From positions 43,695,095 through 43,759,094 of the forward strand of contig NC_087071.1 in assembly GCF_963678635.1 (NCBI RefSeq): 64,000 nt of DNA, in the 5' to 3' direction. The notes below the pieces were generated by a model, which was given only the letters and a program-made list of their open reading frames with translations, was not told the origin of the DNA and searched no databases. Position 1 is the first letter of the stretch; each line of letters opens with the position of its first letter. Shown one piece after another: positions 39,901 through 51,656 of this stretch. The translations under genes were made by a program, and so were the position numbers. This DNA is from Symsagittifera roscoffensis. Taxonomy: Eukaryota > Xenacoelomorpha > Acoela > Convolutidae.

Positions 39901-41746
39901 AACGCTTGGAACTGGATGCGGGTTGGTCTTTTTCTGGGGCGATTGATAAGGCTAGTTCGATTATTTCAACTCTAATTTCGAGTTCAAAGGCACCAAGATG
40001 AAACTCAAATACCCCCTCCTCTTCTACCTAATGGTAAACATGCTTTGGGCGGGGAAACAGAGGCATCTTTGGGCGGAAGGGGGGGAGCTCATAACTCAAA
40101 GGGTCATTTCTTCGGGAATTATTTATGGTATCAGTTTTTGTCCGACCCATACTTCTGACAGCTCCATAATTTTCCTAAAGGCTCCAAGGTCAATTAGGGT
40201 GGGTTCAACGAAAAAAAAATCGATTTTCTGGTCAAATCTTTCCAAAAAAGACCAAAACGGCATTTCGGCAGTTTTTTTAAAATTCCACAATTCAATTAAT
40301 TCCTCAGAAAATGCTGCAAACAACTAGAAAAGTGTGAGTATTGTTAATGTTTTGCCAAGTTTCGCTACTCGAGCTAATTGTTCAGTCATAGCCTTGTCAA
40401 ATTTTGGTTGCAGACGCTTAAATATAATTTTTGATATCGAACAACGTTGTCAAAAAAGGTGCAATCTTTATGCAATTCAAAACTCAAAGATGCAATTTGA
40501 AACTATTATTCTTGTTTTTATAAATTTCAAGTTGATTTCGGGTGATCTCATGCTTCTGCAGAATGTAAATCAGAAATCGTTGAATTTAGTCCATCACATT
40601 ACTTCAACGAGACCTTTCGAAGCTAAATTCAGTAATATTTTGGATTTATATATTAATTTTAAACGTTTTTGTGAGCTTTTGCAGTATGTAATTGATTTGT
40701 ACTTTAGAATAACTGTGGTTAATTATTTGTTGTGGAAAATTTGGGCTCAATTTGTGTTTATATACTTTGCAATAATTCGCTTCATAATCGACTGCTGATT
40801 TTTTATTGCAAATTATGCACAATTATTATCGGGTTTTTGTTATTCATTACGTTACGTGCACTTACTTCATTGTAGCAAAATTAACACAAGGATTTTTTAA
40901 AATATCTGCTTACGTTTGTTGTTACATTATGAGGCCAAACTGAGCACTAGATGGGCGCACAATTTGGTGTCTGAATGTTCCTGGATTCCATAGACAAGTC
41001 TTCTATCATGTTCCAAATTGTAAGTGGATTCCACTTACAAATCTTTGTGGAGTCCTCGTAAAAATACTTGTAATTTCATTTTTTTGGCTTATTAGTATTG
41101 TTGCAAAATCCTCAAAGAGCGATGATAGGTAGATGTTCCGGATTCCGCAAATGTAAGCGGAACCCGCAAATGTCAATGGACTCCGCTTATTTATGCGTAT
41201 TCCTCTTTCAATTTGCGGATTCTACTACATCTTAAGTTTACTAAGGTGAAGTCTCATTTGTACCAACGTTCAATTGTACCAAAAAGAAAAATCGGTCCCA
41301 TTTTTACCAAAATTATTCAACTCGATTTCTGATTGGTCAAACTGTGAGCCAACAAATTATTACATTAATTTTCTACTGTTCAAACAGAAGAAAACTAAAC
41401 AGCAGTATAGTGACCGTCGCAGTCGCGCCAACGTGTTGCGAGCTTGGCAACAGAGGGTAGGAGTCTATACGAAAATTAGAGCCGGTTATCACCGCAAAAC
41501 GGCGACGCGCGCATAGCGCGCTCACTGGCGACCTTAAACCAAGAACTTAAACTAGTCGGCTTAAAAGTCTTAGGCCAATTGAATATTTTGGTACTAACGC
41601 GATTGATTTTCTATTGAATTATTATGAATTGAAACTTATCATAAATTTTCTCCTTGCGAGATGATGTAGTGATTAGAATTTTTGAAACATGTGATTTCAA
41701 GTAATGATGCAGTCTATGTTATATCTCACAAAACAAAAACACTCTA
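39901..41746. other. AT-rich DNA with repeat fragments
   Basis: It contains a copy of the gaggccaaactgagcactag segment (40930-41000) and gcggattc-type repeats (41130-41225). A GC-rich patch at 41400-41520 ends in the hairpin gcgcgcatagcgcgc. No gene is recognised; the 154-codon frame at 40334-40798 looks like fortuitous AT-rich sequence. Confidence 0.45.
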
Positions 41747-42590
41747 CCCGGGTTGACTGACACTCCCAGCCATACAGTTCTCTTTCGCATTATCACATAT
41801 TTCGTCGTACAATTAAAAAGATTTAATAAAGATCTATGTCCCAGCTTTTTTCACTATACCATTGATATATATTTATGGCAGGTATTGATTGACTGCTGAA
41901 AATCTTTATTTTTTGTGCTTTAGTTTTATTTCGACTATATTTTGTTCGTCCTCAAGCTCATTAAATAACCTGGTCGAAAAAATTGAAACAACACAAAATT
42001 GGAATGGGCTTCTTATTTAGGCTAAAACTGGCAAATATAGGGAGGACCAAAACCGGAATATTTGAATGGTTTTCAATATAAAAGATTAATTTAACATGAC
42101 AATTTTATGAATCACGATATAATTAAATGTTATATGTTGTGTCTATCGGGTAGAAACGGGCTGATATCGGGATAACCTAGTGATTAGCATTCGTGTATTG
42201 CATTAGAAGTTTAATCGCGGTTGTCTTTCTCAGAAAAAGTAATCACGCTCTTAGAAGCATCCCTGTTATTTTGGAAAAAGTCTGCAATTATTTTAAAGAG
42301 GTTTTTAAAAGGAAATAGGAAAAAATGGCTGGTAAGAAGCGAAATATGCTGCCAGTGTTTCGTGTTCCTGTAGAGTTTTACCCAAAAATTGAAAAAAAAA
42401 GATTTGAAACCTCACAGATTAATAGAAGTATGCAACGAAATAAAAATATAGCTTTCAAATTACAAAGACCAAATCAATCAAATTAGTTGGCGAGATGGCA
42501 TACATTATGTAGGTATGATTAGAATTTTTAATTGACAGACTGATTAAAACTGTATGACTAGCGCTTTCGATGGGTAAAGGTCAACCTGGT
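41747..42590. repeat. MITE-like element, second clear copy
   Basis: It begins cccgggttgac and ends gtcaacctgg, flanked on each side by TA. It contains a degenerate tRNA-like stretch near 42165-42230 (agtgattagcattcgtg, then gtttaatcgcgg). Boundaries are approximate. Confidence 0.45.
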
Positions 42591-45285
42591 AATTATAACG
42601 GTGCTAGTAAAGTCAATGAGATGGTATTGGGTGATATAAGAAAATACTTTTCATATGTTCCAAAACTTTATGAGCTAAATGAACAATGCAAGAATGATCT
42701 TTTACTGTTTAATTTTGAAAAAACTTGATATATTTTTAAAGTTATACGTTGACATGTTTCCGTATTTGTTGTCTGCGAACTAGTTACAAACGTGCAAAAA
42801 ATGCTGAACGTAAGTTTTTCAATTAAATAACTTTCTTTTTCTTCTTTCGCATGTTGAGATGAGAAAAGTAACCAAACGCTTAGGCAAGAAACTTAGGCAT
42901 AATTCACAACAATTGCTTATGAAAAAGTAAAGCGAAAACTAATATTAAGAAAAACTCATCATTGCCGAGAAAGCGCTAAATGAAGCTTCCAAAAGTAGTT
43001 TTCCTGGAAAAAAGTTTTTTTTTTCACCAGCGTGGTTTTCTCAAAACGAGTTTTTTCGAGGCAGAGAAAACTTTTTCAAATTTTTCAATCACGTGCTTAT
43101 AAGGACTAAAAAAGCTTTATAATGACATAAAAAGCAATCCAATTCATTAAATATTTAAGGAAACGTTTCAAACCCGTTTTTCTCAAAGCTGAAAAAAAAA
43201 ATTTCTCAAGGTATTTTATCGTCGTTAGAATTACGATGGAACGAGCTTTCCGATGATGTATCACTCGACCCATTCCAATGATTATTTTTAGTACCAGCTT
43301 CAGCAAGGAAAATATCTTAGCATAGAAAACAAAAAAAAACTGAGTTAGAATGGAACACAAAACTATTTATAAATCACTTTCAAACATCCTTCTCCTAAAA
43401 AAAAATAGCTGGGAGTTTAAAATTTTATTTGGGAACTTGCAATTCTACCCATGTGTCTATATACAGGCGTCTATACCAACAAAAACAAATATATGTCACA
43501 AGGCAAACTGCCTCGTACAAATTCTTTTAAAAATTTTATTCAAATTTAAGCTTCAAAAAAGTATTTAAGAACCTCTCAGGTAATCTGAATTGCAGCTCTA
43601 CTCAATGGTCTAAAATCAAGTACCTATAATGAAAGAAACAATAGATTTGGAAACAATTTGGATTTGTTTTTTTTCTGTAAAAATTTAATTCCGATATTTT
43701 TATGCACAGAGCCGAAGTTGCTCTAGGTAAGCAGAATCAGAAAGGAGCAATTAATAAAAAAAAAAGCTACAATTTAGCAAAAAGAAAAACAAAAACGAAA
43801 AAAAACCAACCTACTACGAGATTCAAACAGCTCACCTCCGTTTTTCACAATCACGTTAGCTTCTTACTGACTGAGACAAATAAACGTGCTGGCTTCTGCA
43901 GTTTAGAAATTTTCTAATAATGTTTACTCTATAATAGAGCGGACAAGAATCAAAATTATACTTCAAAACTTCAAAATAAGTTCAAAACCATGAGCAGCGG
44001 TGGCTAAGTAATAATAAATCGAAAAAGATTTATGACGCCGGATTCTGAACTTTTTAGCTGAAATCCGTTTATATAGAGAAATGAGTCTCACAAAATCTAT
44101 GTTTCATTCCATGAAACTTTGTATGTATCACTTAAGCATAGTCGTAGATGACTTAAAAAGCACTGATTTGAAGATTAAGTTGAAACATAGCGACATCGTC
44201 CATCGTCCATAATGCTTGAACACAAGGGGGACAAAAAATGCTAAGCACAGAATTTCACTCCGAGGAAACAAGCATTTCAAGCAACTAGAAAATTGTCTGA
44301 TAACTCTACGACTCGCATTTTTTGTTTTATGAGAGTGCGTGAGTAGCATTTTGTCCGTCAGTAAAATTAATTTACATTTTGAGTTTGGCTTTATGTTTTT
44401 ATTTTGAGTCCTGAGGCATAATAACCCACCAACATCTCGTATGAGAAACCCAGCAAGTCAAGTGGTAAGCATCCTAATTAAAAACTGCATTTGGAGATTC
44501 GCCATTTAAATTTACTTTTGGTCGCTAAACATAATTTTATCGAAAAATGAAAATTTTTTGTGAACGGCCGAAAAATTCTTTTTAAAAATTTGAATGTTTC
44601 CAAATCGCTGCCTGTTTTCGGCATACTTCAGTTTTGTCTCACCCTACAAAAACGAATTCTGATTTCCCTTCAAACACATTCTGATCTGACTTGATTACGT
44701 TATAGACAAACAACTACAATTTTGCAAGCTAAGTTGCTTTTTTTTTCGAAAAATGAATGCATGAGCATAGAAATGATTTTGCGGCTTGAAAAAAAAAAGA
44801 ATTAAATAAGTTTTTTCCCAATTTTGGAATTGTTTCGGAGTTTTTTTAATTTTATAACTAATTTGATCCCCACTAAACGTTGTTTATCAACTACGAGCGT
44901 CCTCATATTTAGTTTTAAAAGACTTTGTAGAAGAAAACGCTATTTTAGAAATAAAATGGAAATCATACACTTTTCATAGTAAGATAATGTATGTCTGGAT
45001 AGAAAAGTCTGAAACAAAAGCAACAGACCATGCATACATGCAATAAGCAATTAAATATAGTATGGATGGATAAATAGACTTAATAGTGCAAAACAGGGCA
45101 ACGGTTATTTTTTTTCAGCGAACCTGAATTGGGTTCAACTGAAAAGGAATTCGAATAAACTTCAGTTGAATTACCATAACAATTATTCGTCCTTCAAATC
45201 ATTTGTATTAATTGGTAATTATGTTTTTTTCTTAGTACAATTCACCTAATCATATATCTTTTTTTAAATCTTTCGTGCGTATTTC
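42591..45285. other. AT-rich DNA without a supported gene
   Basis: A lysine-rich open frame at 43702-43917 reflects poly-A tracts. A weak tRNA-like phrase (agtcaagtggtaagcat, then ggagattcgcca) lies at 44456-44505. Nothing else is recognised. If the minus-strand protease gene is real, the DNA beyond 45285 is its 3' flank. Confidence 0.45.
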
Positions 45286-45468
45286 TCAGTAGAGTCTGAT
45301 TGTCCTTTCGATCCACGAAGTCAGGTGACTCAGCCGGGTGAAGACACTTTCTCCCCCACATCCAAAAATTTCATCGGGATCCTCGGGCGATCTGTTCCAG
45401 TAGGAAGCTACACCAAAAAGACATTCAGGTTCTTCGTTGGCACAATCGAAAGCGTAGAGGGGGTCGCC
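45286..45468 (-). CDS. Last exon of a serine-protease homologue
   Basis: After an acceptor (TGTGTGCTCCAG) this 183-bp exon encodes GDPLYAFDCANEEPECLFGV, then GCGGESVFTRLSHLTSWIERT and a stop. This matches the C-terminal part of the chymotrypsin fold: the segment after the catalytic serine, the conserved G-V turn, a Cys pair, and the final helix V.T....W I. Where active enzymes have GDSGGP, the exon join gives DQGDPL, so the nucleophile is missing. It joins in phase 0 to the exon at 49132-49292. Together with the His to Arg change in exon 1, this makes the product an inactive homologue, a common class in arthropod immunity and development. Confidence 0.65.
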   Translation of the reverse strand, partial: GDPLYAFDCANEEPECLFGVASYWNRSPEDPDEIFGCGGESVFTRLSHLTSWIERTIRLY

Positions 45469-46888
45469 CTGGAGCACACAATACTATAGCACCATTAACC
45501 CAATATGTTCGTTTTTTTTTCGCGTAATATTGGACGTTTTCTTGGTAAATAGATAGGGGGGTTGGTACTCAACGTTCAAAAGTGATTCAAAATTGGCTGA
45601 AATATCAAAAAGCTAAAATATCCAGGCCAGCTTTTCCAACCAATCTTTCTAAGTATTGGTCAACATTCAGGAAATTGATTTTTTTGAATGAATCTTTAGA
45701 AAAAACCCAGTCTGGGAAATCGTCATTTGGCAAATTATGTCTCTTTTCAGACGTCTCTGAGCGCAAAAAAAAACAGCAATTGAGATTAAAAAACGAAGTG
45801 TAAAGCACCGGTATTTTTTTCAAATTATTATCAATTTTGAAACTATTGATGTAACAGAAGTTGTTTTCGCCAAATATTTGTCAAGTTCGATGAGATTAAG
45901 AACATATGGAAAAAAACTGCCACTATGAAAATTATTTAGAAATTAAGTTAAATAGATCATTTTTTCCTAACATTTTAGTCTGCAGAAATGTAAGTATAAA
46001 AATGTTAACTTCATGGCGAGATTATTGCAAATAAATTTGAAAAAATAGGAGAAATTAGGAGGGTCAATGGTAAAAATTTCCAGATCTTAGAAGAAAAAAA
46101 AAGAGAAGTTCTTGTGCCTTCTATATAGTTGTTTTCCGCCATAAATCGTACCGATTCAAACTTGTTTTGAACAATAAAAGTTTAGTCATCTTATGATCAA
46201 TTTTCTCTAAGTTAAATTTGAATGTCGGCCCTTATACTGAGATGAGTCATCATATTTAACAACAAGATTTCTTTCAAAGTTGTCTATTTAACCTCGTAAA
46301 AAATCAAACTGGTCCCTGAACTCCAAATCGGTCCCAAATCTTTTTATTGATATACAAACCCAAGTTTCCACATTTGAAAATTTGAATAGATTTTTGAGAA
46401 TGAGTTTAAGACGCCGTATCGTCAGTATAAGGACAAACATTTGTACTTTCATTCAACTTTGATGTATCTTCTACTGTACAGCAAAAAGTTTAGAGTTCCC
46501 AGAATTGAGCCTTGTTGAACACTTTTACAGAGATTTGTTTCGGTTGATGCACACAGACTATAAAAACATTTGCTGGTCTTCTTTTTCCGTAATCTTAACA
46601 TTTGTTCGGAAGAAGCTGGTGAACAAAATTATCAAAAAATTTTCTCAAATCAAAAACTGAACAATGAGTTTCGATGGATTGGTGATCCCAATCAAATCGG
46701 GGTTGATCCAACTGAAGAAGCAATAGAGCCAGCTGTACTTCGTTTCGATCTGAGTTCTAACTTAGTGGGATGCAGTATAATTTGCCCTACAACAAGTTTT
46801 TATGTTCTGTTGTAGATAAACTGTTTTAATAGATTGTCGGGTATTTTATTGATAAATAGTCTTGAATGATTTAGTTTTTCTCGTTTAG
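45469..46888. other. Intron-like DNA; one possible plus-strand coding fragment
   Basis: The stretch at about 46600-46815 (plus) has coding-like composition (EEAGEQNYQKIF, then NEFRWIGDPNQIGVDPTEEA) in a frame of 81 codons. No acceptor, donor or family could be assigned, so it is not called as a gene. Confidence 0.35.
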
Positions 46889-48095
46889 GATCATTTTTGC
46901 TATTTTATTTCGTAAAGTTTATAACCTCCAAATTAGTTTGAAATCAATCAGTACATCAAACTGTATGGTACTTATAGCAGAAAAATTGATTGAGTATTGG
47001 CAGCTTAAAGCATTTTTTTTGTTCGAACTTCTAATGAATTGTTCTTTTCAATGGTTGTCAAGGGTCTCAAAAACAACAATGTTCTTTATTATTTTTTACT
47101 TTTATGGCGTAAGTGAGAGTCATGAAAAACTTTTGTTAAATATTTGCTTTTCCTCGCGAAGTTATTTTTGAACAGATTCGCATTGTAGTTTTTTTCTGCG
47201 TTTTTGTTTAGCTTTTATCCTTATCGTTCCGACTTTCGATACGAAAGTAACGGAATATTTGTGCTCGGGGTGGGTTTTTTTTCTTCAGATAAATTTCGAC
47301 TTTTTAACTAGCCATTTTTGACGGAACTTATTTATATTTTTCGAAAGGTATTGTTGTCCTGAGCTCAAATTTAAAAAGATATTTCAACTGTGATCATTTT
47401 TCGTAAGGTTACGGAGGTTTAAAGATTGCCATTGTGGCCAATTTGGGACAATTAACGCGCGATATATTTCACACTATTAACGCGTAAGCCGAGAGTTAAT
47501 CCGTCTTAGATATCGTTTCAAATTGATTGAAAGTATCTTATTTGCCAAAATTCATTTGTTACAAAGAGCGAAAACTATCCTTTTGTACTTTATATGGCGT
47601 GTGGGGGGATGATTTTCATTTAAAAAGTTCAAATTTTAGAAAAAAAATTCATTTAGTTTTATTTCATTTAATTTTTTAATGTTATTACTGCTCCATAAAC
47701 CTTAAATGGCAGTCGGAACATTCAAGGCTTCACCCTGATACGAGCAGTCTTGTTCTGTTTAAGGATCAGTTTTGCTATTTTTGTTTCGTAGTTTATAATG
47801 TCCAAAATATTTTCAGTCAAATCATTCAGTTCAGCAAATTGTATGGTACTTATAGCAGAAAAAATTGATTGAGGTATATCCGCCCTGATTAAAGTTTTTT
47901 GTTCAATCTTATAAAGAATTGTTCTTTTTCAACGGTTGTCAAGGGTCTCAAAAACAACAATGTTTTTTATTAATTTTACTTTTATGGCGTAAGTGAGAGT
48001 CATGAAAAATTTCTGTTAATTGTTTGCTTTCCCTTGTTTTTGAACAGAACCGCATTGTAGTTTTTTTGTCTGCGTTTTTGTTTAGCGTTTATCGT
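46889..48095. repeat. 335-bp direct duplication flanking a dispersed repeat
   Basis: 46889-47224 and 47761-48095 share a long alignable sequence (atggtacttatagcagaaaa, gtcaagggtctcaaaaacaa, gcgtaagtgagagtcatgaa). The dispersed repeat copy E lies exactly between them. Confidence 0.75.
47224..47757 (-). repeat. Dispersed repeat family, copy E
   Basis: Reverse-oriented copy: ccgactttcgatacgaaagt at one end and gcagtcggaacattcaaggc at the other. It preserves the uninterrupted junction (cacgccatataaagtac in sense) that is split in copy C/D. Confidence 0.8.
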
Positions 48096-49131
48096 TATTT
48101 CATTAATCAAAGTTTTAATCAGTGGAAAAAGTTTCCATCTGATCATTTCCGAAGGCTTCTGCAGTTTGCTACGAGAAAAGTAATTTTTCTTTTCGCTAAT
48201 GATCTTTTGACGAAATTTTTTTGCGTTGCTTCTTTCCACAGTTCATTTTGTCATGATTATCTTAATGTTTTTGACATTGAGATTTTTTTTTGAGATCCGT
48301 GCTTCAATACACACATCATGGCTAAAAACGGTTTTAACGAAGACCAATTCAACTGTTTAGAAAAACACCGTCATTTTAAAGCGGCTAGTCATAATATGTG
48401 TATATCAAAACACGAAACTCAAAAACGTTTTGTTAATGGCAAAAATAGCTAAGGACGTTAATTATATCAAATGGAACTGCGGAAGCTAGAGAAAAACAAA
48501 CGCCAGCCAGAACGATTAAAAGGAATTCTTTCAACAATTTAAGTTTCGCACTGGGACTGGTAAAAAATCATTAAATAAAACGAAGACAAAAAACGACACA
48601 AATTCAAAAACATTCAACAAGTTTTTCGCTTCGGAAGCGTATCAAGGATTTCCCGACAAGATTTGAATCAAATCTATCTTTCTCAGGTCTATTAAATGAT
48701 CTTTCTGAGCTCTCCAAAAACACTATAATGACCATATTTTGTCAAAAACTTCTCAGCCCAAGCTACTTTTTTAAAACTCAACCGGGACAATTTTTTTGGG
48801 CCAATTATGAAAAGAAACTGCAAAAAAATAATCATTTATTTAATGCGTGCCCCCTTAAAACGTCTTTAAAAATATTTAACGGTTGGTGGGCTTAAAGATG
48901 TAGCAAAGGCGGAGGGTAAAATCTATGAAGGGGAGCGCGCACTCGCCCTCTCCTAAATCTGACCCTGGGGTTCAATGTTTCCAAAAAAAATTGTCTACAT
49001 TTTTTATGTTGGTTGTTTAGGTTTTTTAATCTATGCTAAAGCATGAAATGAACTTATTGGCATAGACTTTTTGTCCATCAAACAAATTTTCGAATTTAGC
49101 AGGGTGATTGAATCAGGGTAGGTAAAATCAC
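48096..49131. other. Intron-like DNA of the protease-homologue gene
   Basis: This lies between the two C-terminal exons on the minus strand. No exon or element is recognised. Confidence 0.4.
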
Positions 49132-49292
49132 CTGATCATAGACACATATACTAGACCCAGCCAAGGTGTCTACACAGATGTTGTATGGGTTACAAGTTTC
49201 ACTCTGGCCGTCGTTCACTAGGGGGTCCCAAAACACCATCTCCTGCAGATGACGGGTATCGCCAGTCAGACTTACTCCCATGCCGCATGCAC
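49132..49292 (-). CDS. Internal exon of the serine-protease homologue
   Basis: The donor is GATCAG|GTGATT (intron starts at 49131). The likely acceptor is TTTCGAG before 49292, though it is not a strong one. The exon encodes ACGMGVSLTGDTRHLQEM, then FWDPLVNDGQSETCNPYNIC and VDTLAGSSICVYDQ. This corresponds to the region from the C-G-W-G turn (here CGMG) through the loop Cys pair to just before the catalytic Ser. It starts with two bases completing a phase-1 codon and ends in phase 0, joining cleanly to 45468. The exon or exons carrying the catalytic Asp lie further upstream. Confidence 0.55.
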
Positions 49293-50726
49293 CTCGAAAT
49301 TGTGCGGGGATGTCAGATTACTACCACAATTTTTTTTTACTATTTCGCACCAAAAAAAAACTTACTGCAATCTTTGCAAGTTGATTAATTATCTACAAGT
49401 ATTTGACTAAAGCACTAAGAAAGTTTTTTTTGTAAATTTTGCTAGGCAATTTGCCCAAGTCGTATCAGAGGCCCATTTCTAGGACTCTCAACCGTTCAGA
49501 AACACTATTTCACGGGACTTTTTTCTTTTTCAAAACTTTTCAAGTAACAGTTACAAATTTAGTTTAAATTAGACCAAAACACTGGTATCATTTTTCATGA
49601 GCCAAACAGCTTCCATTCTGATAAAAAATATCAAAATTGGAGGTATGTTTTTGCAAATAAACTTTGTTGGTGCAGTTACATTTTCAGCATTGTATGTTTG
49701 GACTAATATCAAGCGCTGAAAAAAACACCAAAAAAACCGAATCTCGACCTTAAAAAAATGAAAAAAAAATTGACTTGCACCGACCGTATAATACTTGAAG
49801 TGATTAATATTTAATCGTATTTGGTTTGCAAAAAAGTGAATATGCATTCCCGCCCGACCGAATTTAGTATCTTCGGGTTTCTCGGCTCTGCACAGTCGAA
49901 TGGAACGGGATAGTTTGTGAAGGACTCGACTGCTTCTCAGTTTCAGAAGAGCTACGTCATCTTGATCCGAGAGAAGATCGAAGCTGAAGAGAAAATGTGA
50001 GAAAGTGTTTGGTAAATTAGTAAATCAATCAAAGTTATTGGTTTAATCCAGTAGCGTACCGAGAAGTAGGGGGGGGGGGGGGGGGGTAGGGGATCAGGGA
50101 AACTTTTGACAAAATAGGGTTCTTCAAAATATTTTCTGAGAGCTTGAAATAGCTTCAAATTGGTGAACCTAAAAAACAGGACTAGATTTTTCAATTTTTT
50201 TTTCAAAAACCACCTCCCCTCCCCCCAGAAAATTTCTGCGCACACCACTGGTTTTATCAATTTAATAAACCATTTTTTCCAACCAATTGATTATTAGACC
50301 AATTGTTGAAAAAAAATGTTATATCGAAATCAATGATCAAAACAAACGGAGCTGATTACTAAGTTTAGCTCCTTCGTTGAGCATAATCACCCCCAATCCT
50401 TATATGCAAAGTAATATCGTGTTAAATAACAGTTTGGAGGAATTACAACAACTCTCAGCCCAGTCAGTGGCGGAGAATTCACTATTTCTTGAGCTTCCTG
50501 TTCCGTGAAAGTCCGAGTTTCCGGTATCGTTTCCGTCGGATGTTCCGTGACGATGTCTTTGTCCCTTTGGTTTGGCGGTCTTCAGATAAAATCTGAAATC
50601 TCCAGTCCTTTTTAGATTGTCCGACGGAGTAATGGCTACTTCTTGCAGTGTTCTTGGCGCCAGTCTTCTTTCCTTCGATTTCATCGTTCCTACTTGAATC
50701 GGGGCGATAATGCTTCCTTCAAAAAC
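49293..50726. other. Intron-like DNA; poly-G run and a possible minus-strand frame
   Basis: A run of 17 or more G lies at 50070-50087. A 94-codon minus-strand frame at 50400-50684 has coding-like composition and imperfect internal repeats (GTSDGNDTGNSDFHGTGSS) but no recognised family. On the plus strand a short acceptor-plus-ORF (SYVILIREKIEAEEKM, about 49948-49998) was noticed but not called. Confidence 0.35.
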
Positions 50727-51258
50727 TTAAGACTTAAGAAAAGACTTAAGCGGCGCGACTTAAGAAAATACTTGAGCGGAGCGACTTAAGAAAAGACTTA
50801 AGCGGCGCGACTTAAGAAAAGACTTATGCGGCGCGACTTAAGAAAAAACTGACGGTGCAACTTAAGAAAATACTTAAGCGGCGCGACTTAAGAAAATACT
50901 TAAGCGGCGCGACTTAAGAAAATACTTGAGCGGAGCGACTTAAGAAAAGACTTAAGCGGCGCGACTTAAGAAAAGACTTATGCGGCGCGACTTAAGAAAA
51001 AACTGACGGTGCGACTTAAGAAAATACTTAAGCGGCGCGACTTAAGAAAATACTTAAGCGGCGCGACTTAAAAAAATACTTGAGCGGAGCGACTTAAGAA
51101 AAGACTTAAGCGGCGCGACTTAAGAAAATACTTAAGCGGCGCGACTTAAGAAAATACTTGAGCGGAGCGACTTAAGAAAAGACTTAAGCGGCGCGACTTA
51201 AGAAAAGACTTATGCGGCGCGACTTAAGAAAAAACTGACGGTGCGACTTAAGCACACG
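50727..51258. repeat. Tandem array, about 26-bp unit with CTTAAG and GGCGCGA
   Basis: About 20 copies of cttaagaaaagacttaagcg-type units follow one another. Variants (gagcggagcga, tatgcggcgcga, aaaactgacggtgcga) recur in a higher-order order, the actgacggtg variant at about 50849, 51003 and 51235. It ends about 400 bp before the LINE ORF1 start. Confidence 0.9.
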
Positions 51259-51656
51259 GCGCAACTGCGAAATCCAGTCTAAAAACGGTATGCGTCGCGA
51301 CTTACAAAGTCTTTTCTTAAGTAGCGGATCTCGACCCGGGTCGCTACATCCAATTTCCCGGAATGTTTTAGCGGTGGCTATTTTAATTGCAGAATCCAAG
51401 GAGTGTATAATTTTCACGTATGAAAGTCGGTTCCCCGTTCTTTCGATTAATGTTTTTATAAATTTAGAATAATTTCTTGGCATGGCTAGTTAGAGGTATC
51501 TGGTTGTCTGTTTCTTTTCTCCGGCGGACTATCAAGTTGTCTATCTTTGGTTTTGTCGTCGTCAGAGACGAAATGAATTCTAGAGATTAGTTGCTCTTAT
51601 TGTTGCGCTTTTTGATTCGGATTTATTGCTTGAAATATTTGACCTTCACCATCAAA

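Noticed and set aside
40334-40798. 154-codon plus-strand frame as a gene
   Set aside because: It is AT-rich and hydrophobic by composition, with no domain, splice or conservation evidence.
50727-51258. CRISPR-like array
   Set aside because: The units are contiguous with no unique spacers, in a eukaryotic context.
51591-51656. Extended N-terminus of LINE ORF1
   Set aside because: It starts at TTG and adds a hydrophobic run not expected in ORF1; ATG 51657 is better.
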